Origin: Rummeliibacillus suwonensis
GTDB lineage: Bacteria; Bacillota; Bacilli; Bacillales_A; Planococcaceae
DNA: 64,000 nucleotides
Assembly (NCBI RefSeq): GCF_007896435.1
Contig: NZ_VCBL01000002.1
Coordinates: 310,001 to 374,000 of the forward strand
Reading direction: 5' to 3'
The notes beneath the pieces were generated by a model that did not search any database, was not told the DNA's origin, and saw nothing but the letters and a program-made list of their open reading frames with translations. The stretch's first letter is position 1, and every line of letters begins with the position of its first letter. The translations under genes and the position numbers were made by a program. Of this stretch, positions 24,945 to 33,397 are shown piece by piece.

Positions 24945-26180
24945 TCACTTTATCGGTTGTTTTGTAATGGTCAATTTGGTAATTCGGTTATCATCTACCT
25001 CATTGACAACGATATGAAGATTTTCAAAATCAAACGATTCACCTGTTTCAGGAATATGCAGGCTTTGTTCAAGCACAAATCCGCCAACTGTTTCATGATC
25101 TTGAGGAATATGAACATGGAAGATTTCATTGGCTTCTTCGATCTCTAATCGACCGTGACACACTAGCTTATCTTCTGTTAATTCATAAACTAATGACTTT
25201 TCTTCTTCATCCGACTCGTCTTCGATTTCTAGACCGATCATTTCTTCAATTATGTCTTCATGTGAAACGATTCCAAGTGTACCGCCATACTCATCTAATA
25301 CAATCGCTAAATGTTTCTTTTGTGTAAGCATCATTGTAAATACCTTTTCAACACTCACAGTGGAAACGACAAATAAGGGTTCTGTATCCACGAAATCAAC
25401 CAGTTTTTTTGATGGATCTAATGACCATTCTACGAATTTTTTTGAATAAAACATCCCCACTATATTATCTAAACTTTCTTCATAAACTGGATAGCGAGTA
25501 AACGAATACTCTAAAATCGTATTTCTTACCTCGTCATATGTAGCATCAACTGTTAAACCAATAACATCCGTACGATGTGTGCTCATTACATCTGATACAT
25601 CTTTGTCTGGAAAATCCAACATTTCCTTCAATCGATCAGATTCACTTTCATCAAATGTACCTTCTGTTGACGCAACATCAACCATTCCTCTTAATTCTTC
25701 TTTTGTTAAAGTCGCTTTAGTCACTGCCCCATTTGAAATAATACGGATAAATATATTCGTAAAGCGCTGCAAAATCCAAGTAATTGGCGTAAAGATTTTG
25801 ACGCATAATGCAATAATCGGCGCTACTACATAGGCAAGTCGATCAGCAAATGTAACAGCAATCGTCTTCGGCAATACTTCACCAAATACGATAATAATAA
25901 TCGTTAAAATCGTCGTAGCCACTGAAACTTTCCAACCATGACGCAAGGCAATAATCGTCAATAATGTCGGCATCAAAATGTTCACTGTATTATTGATAAT
26001 TAATATCGTCGTGATCATACGATCCTGTTGAGCAATTAAGAGGTTGAGTTTTTGAGACATACGATCCCCTTGGTTTGCTCGCAATTGGATCTTCATCCTA
26101 CTGATAGCTGTTAGAGCTGTTTCACTTCCCGAAGAGAAAAATGAGATGAGCAAACAGATGATTAACCCGAAAAATTCCAA
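24945..26180 (-). CDS. CNNM/CorC-HlyC family membrane transporter
   Basis: A 411-residue protein: an N-terminal DUF21/CNNM transmembrane domain (residues 1-150, four hydrophobic segments, SSGSETALTAISRMKIQLRA and GEVLPKTIAVTFADR motifs), a CBS pair (about 190-320, VSDVMSTHRTDVIGLTVDAT and AIVLDEYGGTLGIVSHEDII), and a C-terminal CorC_HlyC domain (about 335-408). Relatives YhdP (Bacillus) and MpfA (Staphylococcus) protect against high magnesium; others are called hemolysin-like by history. The start is TTG 26180 with GGGAGGAAT upstream. Monocistronic between a repeat and the divergent peptidase gene. Ion specificity is inferred from the family. Confidence 0.9.
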   Translation of the reverse strand: MEFFGLIICLLISFFSSGSETALTAISRMKIQLRANQGDRMSQKLNLLIAQQDRMITTILIINNTVNILMPTLLTIIALRHGWKVSVATTILTIIIIVFGEVLPKTIAVTFADRLAYVVAPIIALCVKIFTPITWILQRFTNIFIRIISNGAVTKATLTKEELRGMVDVASTEGTFDESESDRLKEMLDFPDKDVSDVMSTHRTDVIGLTVDATYDEVRNTILEYSFTRYPVYEESLDNIVGMFYSKKFVEWSLDPSKKLVDFVDTEPLFVVSTVSVEKVFTMMLTQKKHLAIVLDEYGGTLGIVSHEDIIEEMIGLEIEDESDEEEKSLVYELTEDKLVCHGRLEIEEANEIFHVHIPQDHETVGGFVLEQSLHIPETGESFDFENLHIVVNEVDDNRITKLTITKQPIK

Positions 26181-26340
26181 CTATATTCCTCCCAAAAGAC
26201 TGTTCTTCCGCACAAAATATATACTTTATAATATACCATATTTTAACGATTCCTGTGTTTCAGAGGGCTGCACTTTCTCAATAAAATGATGGCTGTGATA
26301 TAATAATTCTATTATCGAAATACTGAAATGAGGGATTTGA

Positions 26341-27723
26341 GTGAGTCAATTGAAAGCATTAGATACTTACTTTACTACACATCGTGATCAACAACTCGAA
26401 GAAATGAAACAATTTTTATCTATCCCAAGCATCAGTTCTTTATCTGAACATAAAGAAGATATGAAAAAAGCCGCTGCTTTCCTTGGGGACTCCATGAAAA
26501 ATGCTGGACTAGAAAATATGAAGATCCATGAAACAGCAGGGCATCCAGTTGTAACAGCCAATTGGTTACATGCTGAGGGCAAGCCAACTGTTTTAGTTTA
26601 TGGTCACTATGATGTCCAACCAGTAGATCCTATCGAATTATGGGATAGTGATCCTTTTAAACCTGAGATCCGTGACAATATTTTATATGCGCGTGGATCA
26701 AGCGATGATAAAGGACAAGTGTTCATGCATGTAAAAGTCATTGAAGGCTTCATGAAAGAAAATGGTACATTGCCTGTCAACGTAAAATTCTTAATTGAAG
26801 GCGAAGAAGAAATCGGCAGCGTACATCTTCCTGCATTTGTTGAAGCACACAAGGATGAACTTGCTACAGACCTAGTATTGATCTCAGATACAAGCCTTTA
26901 TGCACCAGGACGTCCAGCTGTATGTTATGCATTACGTGGATTAACAGGTGTTCAAATTGATGTTCGTGCTGCAAAGGGAGACCTTCATTCAGGTATTTAT
27001 GGCGGTGGTGTTCAAAATCCTATACATGCTCTAGCCGATATTCTTTCATCATTCCACGATGAGCATGGCTCTATTGCAGTAGAAGGCTTCTATGACAAGG
27101 TTCGTCCGATTACAGCTGATGAAAAAGCAGCCTATGAAGCATTAGGTTTTGACGAAGAAAGCATAAAAAAAGAGGCTGGTGTAAAAGAATTATATGGCGA
27201 AGAAGGCTATACGTATCTTGAACGAACTTGGGCTCGTCCAACTTTAGAGGCAAACGGCGTATTTGGCGGTTTTTCTGGTGAAGGGATTAAAACGGTTCTT
27301 CCCGCAACTGCTGGCGCTAAAATTACTTGCCGCTTAGTTCCAGATCAAGATCCTGAAGAAATCGTAGAACAATTACGTGCGCATATTGAAAAACATAAAC
27401 CAGCAGGTGTCGATATCACAGTGACTGATTTTGATAAAGGAAAACCTTTTATCACACCACTTGACCATCCTTACATCCAAGCCGCTGGCCGCTCCTATGA
27501 AACACAATATCATGTGAAAACAGCCTATATTCGTGCTGGTGGGTCCATCCCGATCGTTGCTACATTTGATGAAATTTTAGGCGTACCCGTCATTATGATG
27601 GGCTTTGCTTTATCAACTGAAAACTTCCATGCACCAAACGAACATTTCCATTTAGAAAACTTTGATAAAGGCCTTCGGGTTGTTAGTGATTATTATGATG
27701 AAATCGCTAATTTATCAAAATAA
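26341..27723 (+). CDS. M20 family dipeptidase
   Basis: A 460-residue zinc aminopeptidase-type hydrolase. Metal and catalytic residues are visible: VLVYGHYDVQP (His, catalytic Asp), ARGSSDDKGQ (bridging Asp), IEGEEEIGS (catalytic Glu pair), LISDTS (Asp), and the C-terminal FHAPNEHFHLENF (His). The insertion domain from about residue 195 includes the RGLTGVQIDVRAAKGDLHSG dimerisation lid. It is cytoplasmic and probably releases amino acids from dipeptides (CNDP-like group). The start is GTG 26341 after GAGGGA. Standing alone, with the terminator at 27801. Confidence 0.92.
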   Translation: MSQLKALDTYFTTHRDQQLEEMKQFLSIPSISSLSEHKEDMKKAAAFLGDSMKNAGLENMKIHETAGHPVVTANWLHAEGKPTVLVYGHYDVQPVDPIELWDSDPFKPEIRDNILYARGSSDDKGQVFMHVKVIEGFMKENGTLPVNVKFLIEGEEEIGSVHLPAFVEAHKDELATDLVLISDTSLYAPGRPAVCYALRGLTGVQIDVRAAKGDLHSGIYGGGVQNPIHALADILSSFHDEHGSIAVEGFYDKVRPITADEKAAYEALGFDEESIKKEAGVKELYGEEGYTYLERTWARPTLEANGVFGGFSGEGIKTVLPATAGAKITCRLVPDQDPEEIVEQLRAHIEKHKPAGVDITVTDFDKGKPFITPLDHPYIQAAGRSYETQYHVKTAYIRAGGSIPIVATFDEILGVPVIMMGFALSTENFHAPNEHFHLENFDKGLRVVSDYYDEIANLSK

Positions 27724-27800
27724 TTAGTTCGCATCATAGCTTGTGATTAATGATTAATTATCGACCTATAATCAACACTTTAAAATCACCTAAAAAGGAA

Positions 27801-27850
27801 AAAAGTACAATTCAGGATAGAGCAACAATCTGAATTGTACTTTTGCTTTT
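27801..27850 (+). terminator. Terminator after M20 dipeptidase
   Basis: AAAAGTACAATTCAG (27801-27815) and CTGAATTGTACTTTT (27830-27844) form a perfect 15-bp stem. The same core sequence recurs in terminators at 38359 and 45795. Confidence 0.88.
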
Positions 27851-27980
27851 TCAGCGGTGAAACACCAACTATATTAATTTTTGACCTAAATTAAGGTGAA
27901 CAATTACAGATTTCGGGTGACATCGTTGAACACTAATTACACTATATTTATTTCTTTAAAGCGAATGATCACTGATGAAA

Positions 27981-28559
27981 TTATTCTTTTTCTCCAAAGA
28001 AGGTAACGATTTCTTCAGCAGATTTACGTGGTTTTTCTTGAGGAATCGTATCAAAATAACCGAATTGAAGCATGCTGATGATTCGTTCTTCTGGTTTTAC
28101 ACCTAATGATGTACGGAATTTTGGGTGATCAATCCAGTTTGGTGTTTTCCAGCATGCACCGATCCCCTCATCCCACGCTAACAACTGTATATTTTGAATA
28201 AAGCTGCTAGCCGCTGCAAAATCTTCATAACGTTCTTTTTGGCGAACATCCTGAGGTACAATGACAAATGCGTAAGCGCCTGGTGTAGCGAATTTTTGCA
28301 TTTTTTTCGCAAGCACTTCTTCAGAAAGTTCTTTCCAATCTGGTACTGCATATTCGCGAATTAGCTCTTTTACAGCATCTAAGCCCGCATCACATGCCAA
28401 GATGATACGCCAAGGCTGACGGTTGCCATGATTTGGCGCCCATACTGCTGTGTTAATGATTTCTATTAAATCTTCACGATCTACTGGCTGACCGTTGAAT
28501 AATTTTATAGAACGACGTCCACGAATTGCTTCTTTAACTGTTAAAGATTGTTCACTCAT
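27981..28559 (-). CDS. Nitroreductase family protein
   Basis: A 192-residue FMN-dependent oxidoreductase. RGRRSIKLFNGQPV near the N-terminus, AVWAPNHGNRQPWRIILA around residues 38-55 and GIGACWKTPNWIDHP near 130-145 are the flavin-binding and dimer motifs of the nitroreductase (YdjA/TdsD-like) family. It reduces nitro/quinone-like substrates with NAD(P)H; the natural substrate is unknown. ATG 28559 is preferred to upstream in-frame codons because AGGAG ends 8 nt before it. Monocistronic. Confidence 0.9.
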   Translation of the reverse strand: MSEQSLTVKEAIRGRRSIKLFNGQPVDREDLIEIINTAVWAPNHGNRQPWRIILACDAGLDAVKELIREYAVPDWKELSEEVLAKKMQKFATPGAYAFVIVPQDVRQKERYEDFAAASSFIQNIQLLAWDEGIGACWKTPNWIDHPKFRTSLGVKPEERIISMLQFGYFDTIPQEKPRKSAEEIVTFFGEKE

Positions 28560-28677
28560 TATCATCACTCCTATAAAACGAACATAATTTTATGGTGAAT
28601 ATACTTGTATGTATATTATCTTTCTTCACCTTACCACAATCCGTCTAAAATATAAAAAAAGAACACCGTCACCTTGT

Positions 28678-29157
28678 TTAAATTACATCTATTTGAAAGA
28701 AATAATATTTTATATTTGGCGTATATGCACTTGAATCTTCATATGTCCATAATCGATGATAACTATTTGTCGTATGTGCATTCACATATGGTACCCCTTT
28801 AACAATACTAGTGATGATTAATGAATGATTGATTCTTCCATCCCCATCAAAATCGATAAAGATTAGATCACCTAAACGTAGCTCACTGACACTTGAAACC
28901 CTCTTCCCTACTAACCCTTTTTTAGAAGTTTCCACATACCAGCGAAGTGCATTCGAAGTAGTCCAGCTATAACTCCAGGTGCCTCCTTTCAACCACCAGC
29001 CTTTTGCACGATTAGGTGCACCTGTCATTGGTGCCCCTCCTGCTAACAAACATTGCGAGATAAAATTGGTACAATCATCATCAAATTTTGGAAATGCAGG
29101 ATTGAAGTTGTTCCACCAACGATTAGCATAGTCAACAGCCGCTTGCCTATTGTACAT
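28678..29157 (-). CDS. Amidase-6 (CHAP-like) domain protein
   Basis: A 159-residue NlpC/P60-superfamily enzyme of the putative amidase (PF12671) group. The N-terminal YNRQAAVDYANRWWNNFNPA begins the domain. The catalytic cysteine lies in DDDCTNFISQ (residue 29), the histidine in RINHSLII (about 111), and a polar residue in VNAHTTNSYHRLW. There is no signal peptide or cell-wall-binding domain, unusual for a wall hydrolase, so it could act inside the cell or in the mother cell during sporulation. AGGAGG lies 9 nt before ATG 29157. Confidence 0.88.
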   Translation of the reverse strand: MYNRQAAVDYANRWWNNFNPAFPKFDDDCTNFISQCLLAGGAPMTGAPNRAKGWWLKGGTWSYSWTTSNALRWYVETSKKGLVGKRVSSVSELRLGDLIFIDFDGDGRINHSLIITSIVKGVPYVNAHTTNSYHRLWTYEDSSAYTPNIKYYFFQIDVI

Positions 29158-29337
29158 AGTCCATAACCTCCTGTAGTTACCTTATGTTTGGACAGCTCCG
29201 ATTGATACTTTTTCTAAAGATTAGCAACAAACTAATTATATTTACCGTAATGAAGTGACCAAAATCACATATTTTTTGGTACAATTAGAACAACTAACTT
29301 TATATATCTCTTATTTTTGTTCGAAAGGATGTTTGAA

Positions 29338-30360
29338 TTGACTCAGCACGCTGAAAAAGAGATTGTTGACACAACATTACTATGCGATAAAAAAGGCAAC
29401 TTGAATCCTGCTGCTATCGGTTACGCTAGAAAGCCTATCATTCAATGTAATTTAAAGGGTCATTTCATGCGCAAGAAAAAGTGGAATTATTGGTGTATAT
29501 TTGGTGATGATATTATGTTTTCGGCAACCATTAGTCACCTAGATTATGTAGCAGTTTGTTTTGTTTATTTCTTAGAATATGAAACCCAGAGGTATTTTGA
29601 AAAAACGGTGACAATCCCTCTTGGTAATAGGTTGAAGATGCCCGAGAATGTTTTAGAAACGATCTCGCTTACTAATAATGATATGAAACTTCAAATACTG
29701 TATTTTCAAGGAGAAACACAAATGACGGTGACAATACCCGATTTTGATGATGATCTCTTGCATGCTGACTTAACCATTAAACATCCACAGGAAGATGAGT
29801 CACTAAATGTTGTTATTCCGTGGAACCGCCAAACTTTCCAATTTACGGCCAAGCATCATTCTCTTCCTGCAAGTGGATATGTGAAAATTGGAGATAAACG
29901 CTATAGCTTTCATGAGGAAGATTGTTTCGCAGTTCTCGACTATGGACGAGGTGTATGGCCCCGACAAGCCATTTGGAATTGGGGAATGGCATCACAACGT
30001 TACGGTAATCATCGTATTGGTTTAAACTTCGGTGGTCAATGGACAGATGGAACAGGCATGACTGAAAACGCTATTTTTATTGATGGCAAGATGAAAAAGA
30101 TCCATGAAGATGTCATCTTTAAATATAATAATAAAAACTTCATGCAGCCTTGGTATATTCAAACAAAATTCACACATGATGTACATCTTACATTTACACC
30201 ATTTTTTGAACGTGAAGCGACAACGGATATAAAACTCATAAAATCTACTGTTCACCAAATGGTAGGCTACTATAATGGCCGCATCCGTTTAGAAAATGAT
30301 CGATATATCCCTATTCAGCAATTACTCGGAACAATAGAAGAGCATATTGCAAAATGGTAA
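29338..30360 (+). CDS. DUF2804 domain-containing protein
   Basis: A 340-residue protein covered by the DUF2804 domain: LCDKKGNLNPAAIGYARKPI at the N-terminus and FAVLDYGRGVWPRQAIWNWG / IGLNFGGQWTDGTGMTENAI in the second half. These hydrocarotenoid-hydratase-like beta-barrel folds have no assigned role in Bacillales. There is no signal peptide. The start is TTG 29338 with AAAGG 9 nt upstream; another TTG at 29317 lacks such a site. It is divergent from the amidase gene (180 bp). Confidence 0.85.
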   Translation: MTQHAEKEIVDTTLLCDKKGNLNPAAIGYARKPIIQCNLKGHFMRKKKWNYWCIFGDDIMFSATISHLDYVAVCFVYFLEYETQRYFEKTVTIPLGNRLKMPENVLETISLTNNDMKLQILYFQGETQMTVTIPDFDDDLLHADLTIKHPQEDESLNVVIPWNRQTFQFTAKHHSLPASGYVKIGDKRYSFHEEDCFAVLDYGRGVWPRQAIWNWGMASQRYGNHRIGLNFGGQWTDGTGMTENAIFIDGKMKKIHEDVIFKYNNKNFMQPWYIQTKFTHDVHLTFTPFFEREATTDIKLIKSTVHQMVGYYNGRIRLENDRYIPIQQLLGTIEEHIAKW

Positions 30361-30450
30361 TATAATATGAAACTTTCCCCAGTGGGTTCCCTTTATCCCA
30401 CTGGATGTTAGTTGAACCAAGTTCATTTCCTTCTTAAACAACTATATTTT

Positions 30451-30480
30451 TAACCCCGTCCTAAATTTAGAACGGGGTTA
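30451..30480. terminator. Hairpin between DUF2804 gene and DUF2089 operon
   Basis: TAACCCCGT (30451-30459) pairs with ACGGGGTTA (30472-30480), with AT-rich loop. An upstream hairpin (30380-30404, CCAGTGGG/CCCACTGG) also exists. Neither is followed by a clear T run, so termination is likely but not certain. Confidence 0.4.
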
Positions 30481-30596
30481 TACTTGCTTGAGCCTTTAAA
30501 GTGAAATCCTTTATTGTTTTTTTAAATTTCTAAGTATTGTAAGGAGAAATTAATCCTTTTTCAAAATACCAGGCCAGTTGTCGGTTTATTTATAAA

Positions 30597-30878
30597 TTAT
30601 AGTCTAACCTTAACCTCGGTACCGTCCTTAGCTTTGACATCTACTAGCACGATTCCCTTATAATTTTTCAGTTCCTTGACGATCGGCTTTAGCGTTTTTT
30701 TGTCTATTAGTGGAAAGGTAAAGTCCAGTTTTTTTCTTTCGAAGGCTTCTTTTGTCCATTTGTTTAAATTTTGTTGAAAAAATTTTGAAGACAAAATTGA
30801 AATAACAATGTTTAAAACAGCATATGGAATTGGGATGATCAACCGGACGTTTTTTGCTTTAACTTTTACATGCATCAT
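30597..30878 (-). CDS. Small protein of DUF2089/SHOCT operon
   Basis: A 93-residue basic protein starting MMHVKVKAKNVRLIIPIPYA with one amphipathic/hydrophobic stretch (VLNIVISILSSKFFQ) and a C-terminal LKNYKGIVLVDVKAKDGTEV strand region. The last part echoes the 'DGQIVDIKSANGDTVSV' end of the upstream gene, as if both share an effector fold. I do not recognise a family. It starts 10 bp after the previous stop without a strong ribosome binding site, suggesting coupling. An extension to 30950 in frame would overlap the upstream gene and is less likely. Confidence 0.65.
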   Translation of the reverse strand: MMHVKVKAKNVRLIIPIPYAVLNIVISILSSKFFQQNLNKWTKEAFERKKLDFTFPLIDKKTLKPIVKELKNYKGIVLVDVKAKDGTEVKVRL

Positions 30879-30888
30879 AAGCAAATCA

Positions 30889-31278
30889 CTATTCAATGAT
30901 GACCGAAACGGTATCTCCGTTTGCTGACTTAATATCAACAATTTGGCCATCTAATTCGTTTTCGATTGCTTCAGTAAGAAGGTTGATGTCTATATCTTTC
31001 ACGTATTTTTCCGATTGAGGTATACTCGCTGCGATACTGTGCCCAGCCATTAATACTACCTTGAGAAGTTTTATAGGCAAATTGACCGTGACGTTATCAT
31101 TTTCAGCTGATACAACACGAACTTTTAATGTTTTATCTAAATAGTTCGTAGATTTTTCAACAAGTTTCGTATCTGTTGCTTCTTTCTCTTGTAATACTTG
31201 AATCAGTTCTGATCCTTTATCGGCATCAATCTTTCCCTCTTGAACCATTGTTAACACTCTTGTAATTTCCTCTTTCAT
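30889..31278 (-). CDS. SHOCT-like domain protein (YvlB-like N-terminus)
   Basis: A 129-residue protein. The first 30 residues (EEITRVLTMVQEGKIDADKG, then SELIQVLQ) form the helical SHOCT-like/YvlB N-terminal domain; the rest has a LKVRVVSAENDNVTVNLPIK stretch typical of proteins found next to DUF2089. A central hydrophobic run (LLKVVLMAGHSIAASIP) may associate with membrane. It starts 14 bp after the DUF2089 gene with GGAGGGA upstream. Function unknown; probably part of an envelope-stress circuit by analogy with YvlB, which is inference. Confidence 0.75.
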   Translation of the reverse strand: MKEEITRVLTMVQEGKIDADKGSELIQVLQEKEATDTKLVEKSTNYLDKTLKVRVVSAENDNVTVNLPIKLLKVVLMAGHSIAASIPQSEKYVKDIDINLLTEAIENELDGQIVDIKSANGDTVSVIIE

Positions 31279-31292
31279 GATAAATCCCTCCT

Positions 31293-31658
31293 CTATTCTT
31301 CTTTTAAGAGCTTAATAGCTTCTTCTGGTGTAATTTCGCCATTTTCCAACATGGTAACAACTTTTTTCTCGTCTACTTCATTTTTCTTCTTCTGCACATA
31401 TCCAAGAGATGAAATGATGTCTGTTAGTTTGCCTCGAACAGTTGGATATGAAATTCCTAGTTCCTTTTCAACTTCTTTGATATTCCCTCTGCAGGTTAAA
31501 AATACTTCCACAAAATGAAGCTGATCCTTTGATAGAGATGCCAGCCTAGAGAATTCAAACTCATTTTCAATCGTAGTGTGACAATGAGAACACTGCAACT
31601 TTGTAATTTTCAATATTTTACCGCAGACAGGACAATTTGTAATTACTTTATAAGCCAT
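31293..31658 (-). CDS. DUF2089 family regulator
   Basis: A 121-residue protein with an N-terminal zinc ribbon (CPVCGKILKITKLQCSHCHT, cysteines at 9, 12, 24, 27) and a helix-turn-helix (NIKEVEKELGISYPTVRGKL, residues 59-78). A short C-terminal motif, MLENGEITPEEAIKLLKEE, matches the SHOCT-like helix pair of the next gene. The layout fits a DNA-binding regulator of the operon. It is first in a three-gene minus-strand unit, preceded by a very AT-rich 150-bp region likely containing the promoter. Confidence 0.85.
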   Translation of the reverse strand: MAYKVITNCPVCGKILKITKLQCSHCHTTIENEFEFSRLASLSKDQLHFVEVFLTCRGNIKEVEKELGISYPTVRGKLTDIISSLGYVQKKKNEVDEKKVVTMLENGEITPEEAIKLLKEE

Positions 31659-31879
31659 AATGAAATTCCTTTCTTTTAATTGAGTTTATTATATAACAAA
31701 TAATTAAAAATATAAATAATAAAATTAAAATTTTTAATATGAAAAATAAATAATATTAATTTTTTATTTAATATAATTAATTATTTGTTTTTAGTCATTC
31801 GTTTGAGTATTGTTTTTACTAAAATCGTTATAACTTTAAATATTCTATTAGTAAAATTTTACAGATACACAATAAGTAC

Positions 31880-32210
31880 AACTGACGCTTCGTCCCACTC
31901 CGCTTTTGCACAGATAAAGGGAAGCTTCCATCAGTGGGGTTTTTCTTCATCCCCACTGAACTAGAGGAGCTCAGGTTAAAAGCGCCACGTCCTGTGGCAA
32001 CACCTGAGGGACCAACATCTTGTTGGCCCGAACCAATCGGGCGCATGCGGCAGTTGTTCCCCCACCTATCTTTCTCGTTTCTCTCTATATCCTGAGATGG
32101 GGGTCTTACTGCCCGTTAAAGCGGGATAAATTCCCCCAGAATGCCGTGCCTTTAGCCCTGAGTTCTAATGTTTCAGTGAGCGACACACCCGTTGAAAAAG
32201 GAGAATAAAA
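31880..32210. repeat. Type C intergenic repeat
   Basis: A roughly 330-bp GC-richer block in AT-rich surroundings. It has a hairpin CAGTGGGGTTTTTCTTCATC followed by CCCACTG (31932-31958), the shared core CCACGTCCTGTGG (31985-31997) and CCAACATCTTGTTGG (32012-32026), then CCCCCACCTATC / GATGGGGG arms (32058-32103) and the short hairpin repeat 32105-32130. It is neither type A nor B at its ends. Open frames crossing it on both strands are not genes. The rest of 31659-31879 is AT-rich promoter region. Confidence 0.65.
32105..32130. repeat. Short hairpin repeat, identical to 60034-60059
   Basis: A 26-bp sequence with core TGCCCGTTAAAGCGGGATAA (CCCG/CGGG stem) that occurs identically at 60034-60059 and, degenerate and inverted, at 63948-63975 and 18946. 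Confidence 0.75.
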
Positions 32211-32260
32211 TTTTATACACCTCGCCACCTATAGAGACGTTTTTCTTCTGCTAACTCAAG

Positions 32261-32312
32261 AAAAAAGAGCATAGAATATTGGTTCAACACCATTCTACGC
32301 TCTTTCTCTTTC
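32261..32312 (-). terminator. Terminator downstream of GDPD gene
   Basis: GAGCATAGAAT (32267-32277) pairs with ATTCTACGCTC (32292-32302), one mismatch; A6 precedes it on the plus strand, giving a T run on the minus strand. It is about 210 bp past the GDPD stop. The interval 32313-32520 shows nothing else. Confidence 0.65.
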
Positions 32313-32520
32313 ACATAATGTAGCAGAAGTATTACTTTTTCAGATCAGATTATCCTGCCTTTGTCTTGCACACTAAGCAGCATGAAATAGGATAGATGAA
32401 CCATCCCCTCTTAGCTGATGCTTGAAGTAGTAAAATACTTTTTAGATTCTTGTAAAAAACTAATTTCCATTCATTAATATCCTTTATTTTCAAAAAAGCT
32501 TTCTATTACCCTTGTCCATT

Positions 32521-33255
32521 TTAACATTCATATCTTTTGCTAAATGCGTGACGATATAATAGCTCTGGATAATCCGTAAATACAGCATCTACTCCCATAC
32601 TCTCTAAAAAGTCATAATCCTCCGGTGTATTGACGGTGTATACTCGCACTTTATTTCCAGCTTTTATCGCTTTCTTCGCAGATTCACGCTTAGCAGCAAC
32701 GAGTGAAATATGAAGGGCATTTGTACCAAGCATTTGTCCATACGCATCAAGATTCACTAAAATCTTCATAAATAATGCACCGACTTCATTGTAGGCCGCT
32801 TTTTCGAGAACTCTTTCTACGATTTCGTGGTCAAATGATGAAAATAATACACGCTCCATCATATCATGTGACTTCACTGTTTCGATCACATCATCTTCAA
32901 GACCGGGGTATTCGAAGACATCTGTTTTCAATTCAATATTGATCATATGATGTGTCGTTCTGAAAACATCAAGTACTTCATCAAGTGTAGGTATTTTTTC
33001 GCCTGCAAATTGCTCGCCTTTCCATATGCCAAAATCATAGGAACGAATCTCTTCAAACGTCATATCCCGAATATAGCCTTTGCCATTTGATGTACGATCT
33101 ATTTTTTCATCATGATTAATGACTAAGACACCATCTTTTGTACGCTGAACATCTAATTCAACACCGTAAATTGGCATTTTAGCTGCTTCTCTAAATGCAA
33201 GTAATGTATTTTCCGGATAGGTACCTGATGCACCACGATGCGCAAATATATTCAT
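32521..33255 (-). CDS. Glycerophosphodiester phosphodiesterase
   Basis: A 244-residue GDPD-family TIM-barrel enzyme. The active-site stretch AHRGASGTYPENT (His, Arg, Glu) at residues 5-17 and VELDVQRTKDGVLVINHDE at 36-54 (metal-binding Glu/Asp, general acid His) are intact; the GDPD insertion follows (RTSNGKGYIRDMTFEEIRSY). There is no signal peptide, so it is a cytoplasmic UgpQ/YqiK-like enzyme cleaving glycerophosphodiesters to glycerol-3-phosphate and alcohol. GGAGG lies before ATG 33255. Divergent from helD, with 140 bp between. Confidence 0.93.
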   Translation of the reverse strand: MNIFAHRGASGTYPENTLLAFREAAKMPIYGVELDVQRTKDGVLVINHDEKIDRTSNGKGYIRDMTFEEIRSYDFGIWKGEQFAGEKIPTLDEVLDVFRTTHHMINIELKTDVFEYPGLEDDVIETVKSHDMMERVLFSSFDHEIVERVLEKAAYNEVGALFMKILVNLDAYGQMLGTNALHISLVAAKRESAKKAIKAGNKVRVYTVNTPEDYDFLESMGVDAVFTDYPELLYRHAFSKRYEC

Positions 33256-33397
33256 CTGATTTTCCTCCAGCGATTTTTTTACTTATCACTTTTATCCTAC
33301 CGCTCTGGCAGCTTTTAAACAATGTTAAACTTCATTTAAATGAGTAATAAGCGTATAGTTATTAATAATCACCCTATGAGTAAGGGAGGCCAAATTG

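Noticed and set aside
24867-25148. 93-codon plus-strand frame beside the CNNM gene
   Set aside because: Mostly antisense to the CNNM/CorC coding region, whose domains are unambiguous.
31828-32208. Open frames on both strands across the type C repeat
   Set aside because: They result from the structured repeat, have no SD and no recognisable protein features.
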